Shown: positions 19,915-29,679 of the stretch, piece by piece
Position numbering within the stretch: the stretch's first letter is position 1
How the letters are laid out: every line of letters begins with the position of its first letter
DNA from: Nitrosospira lacus
GTDB lineage: Bacteria; Pseudomonadota; Gammaproteobacteria; Burkholderiales; Nitrosomonadaceae
Length of the DNA stretch: 64,000 nt
Assembly: GCF_000355765.4 (NCBI RefSeq)
Contig: NZ_CP021106.3
Coordinates: forward strand, 124,001-188,000
Direction: 5' to 3'
Notes under the pieces: generated by a model
The model's input: only the letters and a program-made list of their open reading frames with translations
Told to the model about the DNA's origin: nothing
Databases searched by the model: none
Position numbers and translations under genes: made by a program

Positions 19915-20526
19915 TTACTGCACACCTTCATGCACTTTCATGAGACTGCTCTGAATACCATTTTGTTGCAAGGAAGCACGAACCTGATTAATGTCGTTCA
20001 TTGAAGTAAAAGGCCCTACGCGCACTCTGTGCCAGATCCCTTTCTCCGACAAATCGGCAGACTGGACAGACGCTTCTACGCCCAGCATCGCCAGTTTCGC
20101 TTTCAGATTATCGGCATCATCGCTATTCTGGAAAGATCCTGCCTGAAGAAAGTACTTATCCCCGGACGACGGCTGCTGTGCTGCCTGCTTGAATTGCTGT
20201 TCTGTTACAGATTCCTCGGCGCCAGGCAGTATTTTGTAAAATTCGAAGCGCGGCTTGCCGTCGGATGCTTTCGCTGATTTGTCTTCAATACCGGATGCGA
20301 CACTCTTTTGAGTTTGGCCAGCCTGATCTGCTGTGCTTTTTACTGCCGCGCTGTCCGCGAGCTTGTCCTGGGAGATGAATGGACTCGGCGCATTGTTAAT
20401 GATCATCCACATGCCTATGGCACTGAGCAGACCCAGCGCATAGCCGATAAACAAACCCAACAATAGAGGATTTCCCATTATGCCGGAGGCTGGAGAATTC
20501 GGACGGGTTTTGTAATCTCGGCTCAT
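19915..20526 (-). CDS. SPOR-domain membrane protein (FtsN/DedD-like)
   Basis: A 203-residue bitopic inner-membrane protein: a short cytoplasmic N-terminus (MSRDYKTRPNSP), one membrane helix (about 20-43, PLLLGLFIGYALGLLSAIGM), a flexible Ala/Ser/Lys-rich periplasmic linker, and a C-terminal SPOR domain (about 128-203) with YFLQAGSFQNSDDADNLKAK and WHRVRVGPFTSMNDINQVRA. SPOR domains bind denuded glycan strands at division sites, so it probably acts in septal peptidoglycan handling. Start at 20526 places the cytoplasmic tail and helix correctly; the open frame extends further upstream without a ribosome-binding site. Located between argS and dsbA. Confidence 0.9.
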   Translation of the reverse strand: MSRDYKTRPNSPASGIMGNPLLLGLFIGYALGLLSAIGMWMIINNAPSPFISQDKLADSAAVKSTADQAGQTQKSVASGIEDKSAKASDGKPRFEFYKILPGAEESVTEQQFKQAAQQPSSGDKYFLQAGSFQNSDDADNLKAKLAMLGVEASVQSADLSEKGIWHRVRVGPFTSMNDINQVRASLQQNGIQSSLMKVHEGVQ

Positions 20527-20683
20527 GAAAAATATTATCCTAAATCCGGCGGCTGACCACTCAGGAACCACCCATTCTTTTGCTGAGCGCCATGACATAT
20601 AATAACTTTTTGCATCACTTGACCTTTGCTTCCTCTTTGTTTCCTGTTGAATTCGCAACCCACCATCGGATGAATATTCTTTT

Positions 20684-22432
20684 TTACATCTTCTCGGGAG
20701 CACTCACGCCCAGCAGCTCCAGCCCATTCATCAGCACCTGCCTTACCGCGGCAATCAGTCCCAGCCGGGCGAGCCGCAACGGGATTTCCGGCACAAGAAA
20801 TCGGGTAGCATTATAATAACTGTGAAACTCCCCTGCCAGTTCCCTGAGATAGAAGGCGATCAGATGGGGGGAAAGTTCCCGCGCCGCCGCCTCCACCATT
20901 TCGGGATAATCAATCAGTTTCTGCAGCAGAGATAATTCCACCGGGCTCGTAAGCGGGGTCATATCGGCGGTGACAAGCGTCTCACGCGCTTCGCCCCATT
21001 GTTCCAGCACGCTGCAAACTCTTGCATGGGCATACTGGATGTAATATACCGGGTTATCGTTGCTTTGTGATTTAGCCAGATCCAGGTCAAAATCCAGATG
21101 CTGATCGCTTTTGCGCAACACGTAAAAGAATCTTGCCGCATCGTTCCCCACTTCCTGGCGTAATTCCCGCAACGTCACGAATTCTCCCGAGCGGGTAGAC
21201 ATGGAGGCTTTCTGGCCATTGCGGTAAAGCACCGCGAATTGCACGAGGGCGATTTCAAGTCTTGCGGGGTCAAGCGCCAGTGCCTGCAGGGCACTTTTCA
21301 CCCGCGGGATATAGCCATGATGATCGGCTCCCCACACATCGATCACGCGTTCGAAGCCGCGCTCGAATTTGTTGAGATGATAGGCGATATCGGAAGCAAA
21401 ATAGGTGAATTGCCCATTCTCCCGTTGTACAACCCGGTCTTTCTCGTCGCCGAAATGCATTGAACGGAACCACTTGGCGCCATCCTGCTGGTACAGATAA
21501 TTCTGCTGGTCGAGCAATTGCACCGCCTGTGCTACCGCCCCGCTGTCAAACAACGATTGTTCAGAAAACCAGGTATCGAAAACGACTCCGAATTCCATCA
21601 AGTCATTGCGGCAATCCCCCAATTGTTCGGTAAGAACAAAATTATGAATATATGCATAATCCTGTCCCAGCAATTTCTTGGCACTGGCAATTAACCGGTC
21701 GAGCTGGGCCTCCGTATCCGCATCCGCTTCGGAGGAGATGCCTTCGAACAGCAAATCGGGCTGATGCAGATAGCGCCCTCCATGCGCTTTATGAATCAGC
21801 CGCGCCATATCGCGTACATACTCGCCTTGATAGGCGTTGCCGGGAAAGCGCAACGCGGCTCCATGCAGTTCCAGATAACGTAGCCAGGTGGAAAGCGCCA
21901 GAATATCCATCTGCCGTCCCGCATCGTTAACATAATATTCGCGGGCAACGGAAAAACCGGCGGCGGCCAGCACGTTCGCCAGGCTTGCGCCAAATGCGGC
22001 ACCGCGCCCATGACCCACATGCAGCGGCCCGGTAGGGTTGGCCGAAACGAATTCCACCTGAATTTTTATACCCGCGCCCATGTTGCCATGACCAAACTTT
22101 CCGCCACCTTCCAGTACATAGCGCGGGAACCACTGTTTGACGATCGTCTTGAGGAACAGGTTGATGAACCCGGCACCCGCGATCTCGATTTTTTCCAGAT
22201 AAGGCGAAGTGGATAGCGCATCAATGAGCAGTCCGGCAATATCGCGTGGGCTCCGACGCAATGGCTTGGCCAGTTGCATCGCGAGATTGCAGGAATAATC
22301 ACCATGATCAGCCTGCTTGGGACGTGCGAACTCGATATCCACATCCAAATCCTGCGGTGCGATTTCACTCAGGACCGGGCGTAGAAGTTCAATTAAATGG
22401 GATTTGAAGTTGGGCTGCGCTGGCGGGTTCAT
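20684..22432 (-). CDS. argS: Arginyl-tRNA synthetase
   Basis: Class I aminoacyl-tRNA synthetase charging tRNA-Arg, 582 residues, the normal length. An N-terminal Add-1 domain recognises the tRNA D loop; the HIGH-type motif is seen as PTGPLHVGHGRGAAFG (about 132-147); the KMSK-type loop is degenerate (KASMSTRSG), as usual in ArgRS; the C-terminal DALR anticodon-binding domain ends RLGLIAAVRQVLMNGLELLGV. First gene of the minus-strand run leading to the SPOR protein and dsbA. Its upstream gap of about 120 bases to the TIGR03790-type gene should hold the promoter. Confidence 0.97.
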   Translation of the reverse strand: MNPPAQPNFKSHLIELLRPVLSEIAPQDLDVDIEFARPKQADHGDYSCNLAMQLAKPLRRSPRDIAGLLIDALSTSPYLEKIEIAGAGFINLFLKTIVKQWFPRYVLEGGGKFGHGNMGAGIKIQVEFVSANPTGPLHVGHGRGAAFGASLANVLAAAGFSVAREYYVNDAGRQMDILALSTWLRYLELHGAALRFPGNAYQGEYVRDMARLIHKAHGGRYLHQPDLLFEGISSEADADTEAQLDRLIASAKKLLGQDYAYIHNFVLTEQLGDCRNDLMEFGVVFDTWFSEQSLFDSGAVAQAVQLLDQQNYLYQQDGAKWFRSMHFGDEKDRVVQRENGQFTYFASDIAYHLNKFERGFERVIDVWGADHHGYIPRVKSALQALALDPARLEIALVQFAVLYRNGQKASMSTRSGEFVTLRELRQEVGNDAARFFYVLRKSDQHLDFDLDLAKSQSNDNPVYYIQYAHARVCSVLEQWGEARETLVTADMTPLTSPVELSLLQKLIDYPEMVEAAARELSPHLIAFYLRELAGEFHSYYNATRFLVPEIPLRLARLGLIAAVRQVLMNGLELLGVSAPEKM

Positions 22433-22556
22433 GTCTATGTCATAATCACGGGTTATTTGCAGCCGTTATTATAACGATGTTGAGGCGGATTACATTCGCC
22501 AGTTTGATTTACACGGGAATGCAGCAGGACTCATCGGTAAAATAGAGGGCGTCATC

Positions 22557-23792
22557 TCACCATCGTACCCTGAGGTAACCTTCTTTTTCAGCAAAATTGA
22601 AGCGTACCCGATTCGCGCCGCGGCGCAATGAAGGATGCTGCGCAATGGGCTTGAACGGGCCGGCGGCTGAATGAGATCGTTCAATTCTCAGCAGCCGTTC
22701 ACGCGGCGAGAAAATGCGCAATTCGAATTGTCCGGCGCGAATCTCCCGCAGGCTGGGTGCAAATGGCCGGGCCAGCGGTTCGCCTATAAATACGCCTTCT
22801 CCCGGCCACGCTACGCTCTTCCAGTAGGCTTCAATGGCACTTGCGCCAAGCGCATAGTGAAACATGGCGATACCTGGAAAAGGAAACTTCTGCATATGAT
22901 TGCAGGGCTCCACTACGGTACCGTAGCTCGCCGTGGCGCCCGCTTCCAGCCAGCGCAAACTGCTCATCTGACTTGAATCGGTAAGCTGGCCCCCGGTCGA
23001 TGTCAAATGATCCGCCAACGCACCGGGCATGAAATCCAGCGTATGGAGCTGCGGCACATGCGCCAGTCCCGTGAAATAAAACAGAATATCGTGACGGCCG
23101 GTAATTGCGTCGGTCTCGAGAATCGAGATGGGGAAAACCCCGGCCAGTTCTTTTGCGGTCCGCTCGAAATAACTCGCTCGCACACTGCGCGCTTTATCGG
23201 ACGTAATAACCAGGTAAGCACGTCCCTCCGGGAAGCTGTAGTCAGCTGCGACACCCCGGTCGATCAGCGCCTTAACCTGTTCGAAATGGGTGCCCGCCAG
23301 CATCATCGCCGGCCGTAATTTATGATCGCTGGCGGGGCTAAGACTGGGGGAATTGAAATATGGGCTCGGTGCAGTCGGGCCACATCCGGATGAACAGTAG
23401 CCTTCGTCGAAGCCGAAAGCCAGCGCGGAAGTCAGAGACATGCAGTCCACCCGGTAGGGATCCGCCCAGGCCACGGCGTAGGCTTGAACATGTGCGGGCG
23501 TTGCCCGGTCAATCTCGGCTTTCAGTTGCTGAAACTCATCCTTCGAAAGCGCGTTACGACCGGGCTGGAAACGCAAATGGATCATGTTGGCTGCCGGGAT
23601 GTGGCGTGCCTTCTGATAGTAATCTCCGATTTGCCGTGATAACGGATCGTCGTCGTTAATGATGACAGCAAGATCTTCCGGCGTCAGTCCCGTGCGCGGT
23701 AACTGGACTTTTACCTGCGCATCGACAGGCAAGGGACTGAATAACAGCGCAGCCAGCAGGGCGACGGTGAATTGTGATAAAAGTCTTATCAT
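22557..23792 (-). CDS. TIGR03790-type exported protein, exosortase-associated, function unknown
   Basis: A 411-residue protein with a signal peptide (MIRLLSQFTVALLAALLFSP, cleavage near VDA). The N-terminal part LTPEDLAVIINDDDPLSRQIGDYYQKARHIP (read as several adjacent motifs) is characteristic of the family I know as TIGR03790: a protein that starts by naming successive substrates or states, with blocks like MSLTSALAFGFDEGYCS, MMLAGTHFEQVKALIDRGVAAD and GATASYGTVVEPC later. That family is described as restricted to genomes with exosortase/PEP-CTERM sorting. A PEP-CTERM protein is indeed encoded at 50638-51732. No catalytic residues are established. Family call is from memory of its description and moderately sure. 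Confidence 0.72.
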   Translation of the reverse strand: MIRLLSQFTVALLAALLFSPLPVDAQVKVQLPRTGLTPEDLAVIINDDDPLSRQIGDYYQKARHIPAANMIHLRFQPGRNALSKDEFQQLKAEIDRATPAHVQAYAVAWADPYRVDCMSLTSALAFGFDEGYCSSGCGPTAPSPYFNSPSLSPASDHKLRPAMMLAGTHFEQVKALIDRGVAADYSFPEGRAYLVITSDKARSVRASYFERTAKELAGVFPISILETDAITGRHDILFYFTGLAHVPQLHTLDFMPGALADHLTSTGGQLTDSSQMSSLRWLEAGATASYGTVVEPCNHMQKFPFPGIAMFHYALGASAIEAYWKSVAWPGEGVFIGEPLARPFAPSLREIRAGQFELRIFSPRERLLRIERSHSAAGPFKPIAQHPSLRRGANRVRFNFAEKEGYLRVRW

Positions 23793-24000
23793 GGGGAACC
23801 GGCTGGCAATATGGCATGGTGACGCCTGCTCATTTGCAGGCGATCCTGTTTCGACACGTTACACCCATATTGGTAAATCATCTGCGGAACCGATTGCTTG
23901 CAAATCGAGAATTGAGAGGGGTTTATACTTTATCGAATTGGATAAGCGAATTTCATCCTCATGCATAATAGCGGCTCCAGGAAAATGAATCCACGGCCCC

Positions 24001-25086
24001 ATGCTGTCTCTCCATGATCTTCTTTACCAGCGAACGCCCCGGGTGCCCGTAACGAAACTGCTGGTAGGCATCAATCTGCTGGTTTTCGTGGCGATGCTCG
24101 CCGGAGGCGCCGGCCTGTGGCATTCATCCAATAGCGTGCAACTGGCCTGGGGAGCGAATTTTGGCCCGGCTACCCAGGATGGGGAATGGTGGCGGCTCGG
24201 TAGCGCCATGTTCCTCCATTTCGGCGCCGTGCATCTGACGCTGAATCTCTGGGCACTCTGGGATGGAGGACAACTGGTTGAGCGCATGTATGGGCACGTT
24301 CGTTTTGCCGGCATTTATTTTATTAGTGGACTGACCGGTAATCTGCTATCGCTGGTCGCGCATCGAGGACTGGCCGTGTCCGGCGGTGCGTCAGGCGCCA
24401 TTTTTGGCCTGTATGGCGCACTGCTGATATTTCTCTGGCGCGAACGGCACAATCTTCATCCCCAGGAATTCCGCTGGTTTTTCTGGGGAGCTTCCGGTTT
24501 TACGGCAGCCACCCTTATTCTCGGTTTTCTAATTACCGGTATCGACAATGCCGCACATATAGGCGGTTTCTTGACCGGAATGCTGGCTGGAATAATACTT
24601 GCCCGGCCAGTAAGCGGAGCCAAACAGGCATCGGGCCGCAGCCGCCTGCTCGCGGGAAGCGCTTTTGCATTGGCTGTTGTCCTCCTGATCAGCCAGATTC
24701 CGGTGCGGACCTACCGATGGAGCGAAGAGGTGTTGGCACGCAAAGAGATTGGGGAATTTTTGCGTGACGATATGGCGATCAGCCAAGCGTGGCAGGGCAT
24801 ACTTGATGAGGGCAACCGTGGCGGCATCTCATTCGATGAGCTTGCCGGACGCATCGATACAGCAGTTGGAGATCGTTACGAAGAGAGCTTTGAGCAACTT
24901 TCCCACCTCCCCCCCAATCCTGCCCTGCCTTCCGCCGCGACAGTGGAAATGCTGCGCCATTATGCCGAGCTCCGCAGGGATGCCTCGCGCGCCTTGGCGG
25001 AAGGCTTGCGCGCCCACAAGCCGGAACAGATTCGCGATGCCCTCGAAATGGCAAAACAGGCGCGGCAACTATCTCAGCCAGACTGA
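24001..25086 (+). CDS. Rhomboid-family intramembrane serine protease
   Basis: A 361-residue polytopic membrane protein. The rhomboid core occupies residues 15-205 with about six helices: conserved HFGAVHLTLNLWAL (His/Asn of the active-site loop), GGASGAIFGLYG with nucleophile Ser131, and the sixth-helix HIGGF with catalytic His186, so the Ser-His dyad is intact. After the last core helix and one further hydrophobic segment (about 215-235) a roughly 125-residue soluble helical C-terminal region follows, which is longer than in minimal rhomboids such as GlpG. Substrates unknown. Located between the divergent TIGR03790-type gene and nrdA. Confidence 0.92.
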   Translation: MLSLHDLLYQRTPRVPVTKLLVGINLLVFVAMLAGGAGLWHSSNSVQLAWGANFGPATQDGEWWRLGSAMFLHFGAVHLTLNLWALWDGGQLVERMYGHVRFAGIYFISGLTGNLLSLVAHRGLAVSGGASGAIFGLYGALLIFLWRERHNLHPQEFRWFFWGASGFTAATLILGFLITGIDNAAHIGGFLTGMLAGIILARPVSGAKQASGRSRLLAGSAFALAVVLLISQIPVRTYRWSEEVLARKEIGEFLRDDMAISQAWQGILDEGNRGGISFDELAGRIDTAVGDRYEESFEQLSHLPPNPALPSAATVEMLRHYAELRRDASRALAEGLRAHKPEQIRDALEMAKQARQLSQPD

Positions 25087-25171
25087 CTCGGCCTGATGGA
25101 GCTGCTCAGCGTAGATGGGCAACTTCACAATGCCATGGGCACTCATCCAATATTCAATCTCGAGAAAAATT

Positions 25172-25200
25172 TTGACACACATCAAAAAATATTGCACTAT
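25172..25200 (+). promoter_or_regulatory. Probable sigma-70 promoter of nrdAB
   Basis: TTGACA at 25172-25177 is a perfect -35 box; a 17-base spacer leads to CACTAT at 25195-25200 (3 of 6 to the -10 consensus, with the key A and T kept). It lies about 130 bases before the nrdA start. I looked for NrdR-type boxes (ACA-C-ATAT-pattern) and saw none convincing. Confidence 0.5.
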
Positions 25201-25330
25201 GGCATGACGCACTAGTAATAGTAAATTGTGCCGGACAGGAATACTAGATGTAGTGGTTTTGTTGGTGCCACAGCATCCAACTTCAGTCAATGGAAAGCAT
25301 GCATTTCCCGTACCGATGAGGAGAATCCAT

Positions 25331-28165
25331 ATGCAGCTTGTAACAGACAATACAACCCACCCGGCAGTACCCGGGTACGATTTTTCTTCAGCCCTCCCCA
25401 TGCCGGATTCTCGCTATTCCCAATACAAGATCATTCGCCGCAATGGCTCCGTTGTCGCATTCGAGCCGAATAAGATTTCCATCGCCATGACCAAGGCATT
25501 CATCGCCGTCAACGGCGGTCAAGGCGTGGCTTCCGCCAGGGTTCGCGAAGTGGTGGCACGACTGACAGATGATGTGGTCAATGCGTTGATTCGCCGCCAG
25601 CCCACAGGCGGTACTTTTCATATCGAGGATATCCAGGATCAGGTAGAGCTGGCATTAATGCGCTCCGGTGAGCACGATGTGGCGCGCTCTTATGTGCTTT
25701 ACCGCGAAGACCGTGCGCGCAAGCGGGCAAAACAGAAGGAAATGGCGGTGGTGGAAGTGCCGGCCAATATTCTGAATGTAGTGGAAAATGGGCGTAAATT
25801 CCCGCTTGACACAGCGCAACTGCTGTCGCTGATCGAATCTTCCTGCGCGAATTTGGGTGAGGGGGTAAACGCCACGCTGATACTTAAAGCCACGTTGAAA
25901 GACCTGTACGACGGGGTGCCAGTGGAAGAGGTAAGAAAATCGGTTGTCCTGTCGGCACGCGCATTAATCGAGAAAGAGCCCGCCTACAGCTACGTCACCG
26001 CGCGCCTGTTGTTGCATACCATTCGTTTCGAGGTACTGGGCGAAGAAGTCATACAGCAGGACATGGTGGATCGCTACGCGGACTATTTCCCCGATTTCAT
26101 TAAACGCGGTATCGAGGCTGAATTGCTGGATGAGCGCCTGGCGCAGTTTGATCTGCCGCGTTTGGCCAGGACACTGGATGCCGGCCGCGACCTCAAATTC
26201 GGTTATCTCGGTTTGCAGACTTTGTATGACCGCTATTTCCTGCATGTGCAGGACCGGCGCATCGAGTTGCCGCAGGCTTTCTTCATGCGTGTAGCGATGG
26301 GGCTTGCGCTGAACGAAGTTGACCGCGAGGCACGCGCCATAGAGTTCTACCACGTGCTGTCAAATTTCGATTTCATGAGTTCTACCCCAACCCTGTTTAA
26401 TTCAGGCACCCGCCGCCCGCAATTATCCTCGTGTTATCTCACCACGGTGGCAGATAATCTCGATGGCATTTACGAGGCAATCAAGGAAAACGCGTTGCTT
26501 GCCAAGTATGCCGGCGGACTCGGAAATGACTGGACGCCAGTGCGGGCGATGGGTTCGCGTATCAAGGGTACCAATGGCAAATCACAGGGGGTGGTACCGT
26601 TTCTTAAAGTGGTATCCGATACCGCGGTAGCGGTGAACCAAGGCGGTAAGCGCAAGGGTGCGGTTTGCTCTTATCTGGAATCATGGCATCTGGATATCGA
26701 GGAATTTCTGGAGTTGCGCAAGAACACGGGGGATGACCGCCGCCGCACCCATGATATGAATACCGCTACCTGGGTTCCGGACCTGTTCATGAAGCGGGTA
26801 ATGGAAGGGGGCGAATGGACACTTTTTTCACCCTCCGACGTGCCTGATCTGCATGAAAAATTTGGCAAACAGTTTGAGCAGGCCTACCTTGCCTACGAGG
26901 AAAAGGTCGCGCGTGGGGAGTTGAGTCTGCACAAGAAAATTCCCGCGCAGCAATTATGGCGCAAAATGCTCAGCATGCTGTTTGAAACAGGACACCCATG
27001 GATCACCTTCAAAGACCCATGCAATATCCGCTCGCCGCAAAACCACGCCGGTGTGGTACACAGCTCCAATCTCTGTACGGAGATAACACTGAATACCAAT
27101 GATCATGAAATCGCGGTATGCAATCTCGGTTCGGTCAATCTGGCGGCCCATATCAATGACGGTGAGCTTGACGCCGGCAAGCTCAAGCGTACTGTCAGCA
27201 CCGCCATGCGCATGCTCGACAACGTAATCGATATAAATTTCTATGCCGTCCCCAAGGCACGCAATTCAAACCTCAGGCACCGTCCGGTGGGGCTGGGCAT
27301 TATGGGCTTCCAGGATTGCCTGCACAGGCTGCGCGTTCCTTACGCCTCGCAAGAGGCAGTGGAATTCGCCGATCATGCAATGGAAGCGGTCGCCTACCAT
27401 GCCTATTGGGCTTCCACTGAATTGGCCGAGGAGCGGGGCCGTTATGCTTCTTATCGCGGAAGCCTGTGGGATCGCGGCATACTGCCGCAGGATACTCTCG
27501 ATCTATTGCGTGAGGAACGGGGAGGTTATGTCGATGTGGACATGTCGGCCACCCTGGAATGGGATGCGTTGCGTGAACGCATAAAAAAGCATGGCATGCG
27601 CAATTCCAATTGCCTTGCGATTGCACCCACCGCCACCATTTCCAATATCATTGGCGTATCCGCCAGTATCGAGCCGACCTTTCAGAATCTTTACGTCAAG
27701 TCCAACTTGTCGGGAGAATTCACCATGGCTGGCGAACAGCTGGTAAACGACTTGAAAAAACTTGGACTCTGGGACGAAGTCATGATTTCCGATCTCAAGT
27801 ATTTTGATGGCGCCTTAAGCAAGATCGACCGGGTACCAGCTGATATTCGCAGACTTTACGCCACCGCCTTCGAGATCGATCCCCAGTGGTTGATCGAAGC
27901 GGCGTCACGGCGGCAGAAATGGATTGACCAGGCGCAATCACTCAACATTTATATAGCGGGCGTTTCGGGCAAAAAGCTGGATGAAACCTATAAACTGGCG
28001 TGGCTGCGCGGTCTGAAAACAACCTATTACTTGCGCTCTCTGGGAGCGACATCGGCGGAAAAATCCACGGTTGAAGCCGGCACCTTGAACGCAGTCCCCG
28101 CAGAGGGAAACATGACCGCGATGAGTTGCGCCATTGATAATCCCGAGTGCGAGTCATGTCAATAA
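25331..28165 (+). CDS. nrdA: Ribonucleoside-diphosphate reductase, alpha subunit (class Ia)
   Basis: Large catalytic subunit that reduces ribonucleotides for DNA synthesis; 944 residues. An N-terminal ATP-cone (about 30-125; YKIIRRNGSVVAFEPNKISI) gives dATP/ATP control. The catalytic barrel shows SSCYLTTV (first redox cysteine), NLCTEITLNTND (thiyl cysteine and glutamate) and AVCNLGSVNL (partner cysteine); PTATISNIIGVSASIEP binds substrate phosphates; the tail ends in the CAIDNPECESCQ shuttle cysteines. The ATG at 25331 follows GAGGAG at a spacing of about 7; an earlier in-frame ATG lacks one. nrdB follows 30 bases later. Confidence 0.97.
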   Translation: MQLVTDNTTHPAVPGYDFSSALPMPDSRYSQYKIIRRNGSVVAFEPNKISIAMTKAFIAVNGGQGVASARVREVVARLTDDVVNALIRRQPTGGTFHIEDIQDQVELALMRSGEHDVARSYVLYREDRARKRAKQKEMAVVEVPANILNVVENGRKFPLDTAQLLSLIESSCANLGEGVNATLILKATLKDLYDGVPVEEVRKSVVLSARALIEKEPAYSYVTARLLLHTIRFEVLGEEVIQQDMVDRYADYFPDFIKRGIEAELLDERLAQFDLPRLARTLDAGRDLKFGYLGLQTLYDRYFLHVQDRRIELPQAFFMRVAMGLALNEVDREARAIEFYHVLSNFDFMSSTPTLFNSGTRRPQLSSCYLTTVADNLDGIYEAIKENALLAKYAGGLGNDWTPVRAMGSRIKGTNGKSQGVVPFLKVVSDTAVAVNQGGKRKGAVCSYLESWHLDIEEFLELRKNTGDDRRRTHDMNTATWVPDLFMKRVMEGGEWTLFSPSDVPDLHEKFGKQFEQAYLAYEEKVARGELSLHKKIPAQQLWRKMLSMLFETGHPWITFKDPCNIRSPQNHAGVVHSSNLCTEITLNTNDHEIAVCNLGSVNLAAHINDGELDAGKLKRTVSTAMRMLDNVIDINFYAVPKARNSNLRHRPVGLGIMGFQDCLHRLRVPYASQEAVEFADHAMEAVAYHAYWASTELAEERGRYASYRGSLWDRGILPQDTLDLLREERGGYVDVDMSATLEWDALRERIKKHGMRNSNCLAIAPTATISNIIGVSASIEPTFQNLYVKSNLSGEFTMAGEQLVNDLKKLGLWDEVMISDLKYFDGALSKIDRVPADIRRLYATAFEIDPQWLIEAASRRQKWIDQAQSLNIYIAGVSGKKLDETYKLAWLRGLKTTYYLRSLGATSAEKSTVEAGTLNAVPAEGNMTAMSCAIDNPECESCQ

Positions 28166-28195
28166 TTCAAGGTATCGGAAATAAAGGAGAAGGTT

Positions 28196-29362
28196 ATGCT
28201 GACATTTGAGGACGAGACAGTGCAGTCAGGAATACCGGGCGCATCCGGGCTGAACCTGCACGCTTCCAATTGCTTGACGGATATCAGGAGTCCTGAGATG
28301 GCAAACGGCAAGAAGGATGAGCATTATGCCGCCGTCAATGTTAATCGACGCTTGTCAGTGGAGGACAAGCGGATTATCAATTGCAAGGCGGATGTCAACC
28401 AGCTGGTGCCGTTCAAATACAAGTGGGCATGGGAGAAGTATCTTGCCGCCTGCGCTAACCACTGGATGCCGCAGGAAATCAATATGAGCCGCGACATCGC
28501 CCTCTGGAAAGATCCCGAGGGACTGACTGAGGACGAACGCCGCCTGGTTAAACGTAACTTGGGTTTCTTTGTTACCGCTGATTCGCTGGCCGCCAACAAT
28601 ATCGTACTCGGCACCTACCGCCACATCACCAATCCGGAATGCCGTCAATACCTCTTGCGCCAGGCATTCGAAGAGGCGATTCATACACATGCCTATCAGT
28701 ATATCGTCGAATCGCTGGGGCTGAACGAAGGGGAGATTTTCAACGCCTATCATGAAGTGACGTCAATCCGCGAAAAGGACGAATTCCTGATTCCGTTCAT
28801 TGACACGCTCACCGATCCCGCATTCAAGACCGGTACGCCCGAGACGGATCAGAAACTGCTAAGGAGCTTGATCGTATTCGCTTGCATCATGGAAGGATTG
28901 TTCTTCTATGTGGGTTTTACGCAAATCCTGGCGCTGGGGAGGCAAAATAAAATGACCGGTGCGGCGGAACAATATCAATACATCCTGCGGGATGAGTCCA
29001 TGCACTGCAACTTCGGTATAGATGTCATTAACCAGATCAAAATGGAGAACCCGCATCTATGGACCAAGGAATTCCGTGGTGAAATCAGCTCACTGATGCA
29101 AAAAGCCGTGGAGCTCGAATACCGTTATGCGGAAGACACCATGCCGCGCGGAGTTCTGGGAATGAACGCGCCGATGTTCAAGGAATACTTGCGCTACATC
29201 GCAAACCGCCGCTGCCAGCAGATCGGTCTGGACATACTCTATCCGGGAGCGAACAATCCTTTCCCGTGGATGTCGGAAATGATTGATCTGAAGAAGGAGA
29301 AAAACTTTTTTGAAACTCGCGTTACCGAGTACCAGACCGGCGGTGCGCTAAGCTGGGATTAG
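28196..29362 (+). CDS. nrdB: Ribonucleoside-diphosphate reductase, beta subunit (class Ia)
   Basis: Radical-generating di-iron partner of NrdA, 388 residues. Metal and radical residues are visible in [17 protein letters not shown] (Glu, His and the radical Tyr in the E-x2-H-x3-Y spacing), [15 protein letters not shown] and [14 protein letters not shown] (second Glu/His pair). The C-terminus [10 protein letters not shown] is the tail that docks on the alpha subunit. The presence of the tyrosine argues for class Ia rather than the tyrosine-less Ic group. A GGAGAAGG-type ribosome-binding site precedes the ATG. About 50 N-terminal residues before the conserved [18 protein letters not shown] look variable, so a start further downstream (28298, MANGK) is conceivable. 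Confidence 0.97.
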   Translation: MLTFEDETVQSGIPGASGLNLHASNCLTDIRSPEMANGKKDEHYAAVNVNRRLSVEDKRIINCKADVNQLVPFKYKWAWEKYLAACANHWMPQEINMSRDIALWKDPEGLTEDERRLVKRNLGFFVTADSLAANNIVLGTYRHITNPECRQYLLRQAFEEAIHTHAYQYIVESLGLNEGEIFNAYHEVTSIREKDEFLIPFIDTLTDPAFKTGTPETDQKLLRSLIVFACIMEGLFFYVGFTQILALGRQNKMTGAAEQYQYILRDESMHCNFGIDVINQIKMENPHLWTKEFRGEISSLMQKAVELEYRYAEDTMPRGVLGMNAPMFKEYLRYIANRRCQQIGLDILYPGANNPFPWMSEMIDLKKEKNFFETRVTEYQTGGALSWD

Positions 29363-29679
29363 GCGAAGAAATAAAATCCATGCGTCACGCCTTTTATCCA
29401 TCTATGACGCTTTCAACATATGACCAGATTTCGTCAATAGTATATTTATATGAACTGTATGGCACCCGTGTCATGAAAAGATGATATCAACCTGAGTTCC
29501 GGCACACTTGAGGATTCTCTTGCAAACAGGGCCAAAAAAGCCATGCTGCATAAAACGAACTGCCGCCCGATTGGGTAAATGCGGCTCAATTTATCCGCTG
29601 ACCCGTAATCGTGCATGGAGCGGTAGGTGTAGTAACGTAGTGAGTTGTAATCCCCTGTAACTTTTATCTGGAGGTTGAA
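29363..29679. other. Intergenic stretch, nothing recognised
   Basis: 317 bases between nrdB and the histone-like gene, AT-rich by eye in its first third. No open frame with a ribosome-binding site, tRNA or clear terminator. It presumably carries the promoter of the Lys/Ala-rich gene, but no convincing -35/-10 pair was found. Confidence 0.35.

Noticed and set aside
25226-25330. Upstream extension of nrdA by 35 codons
   Set aside because: No ribosome-binding site for the earlier ATG, whereas GAGGAG fits the ATG at 25331; the extension has no NrdA-like sequence.
25087-25330. NrdR boxes upstream of nrdA
   Set aside because: AT-rich stretches exist, but no pair of boxes with the right core and spacing was found by eye.
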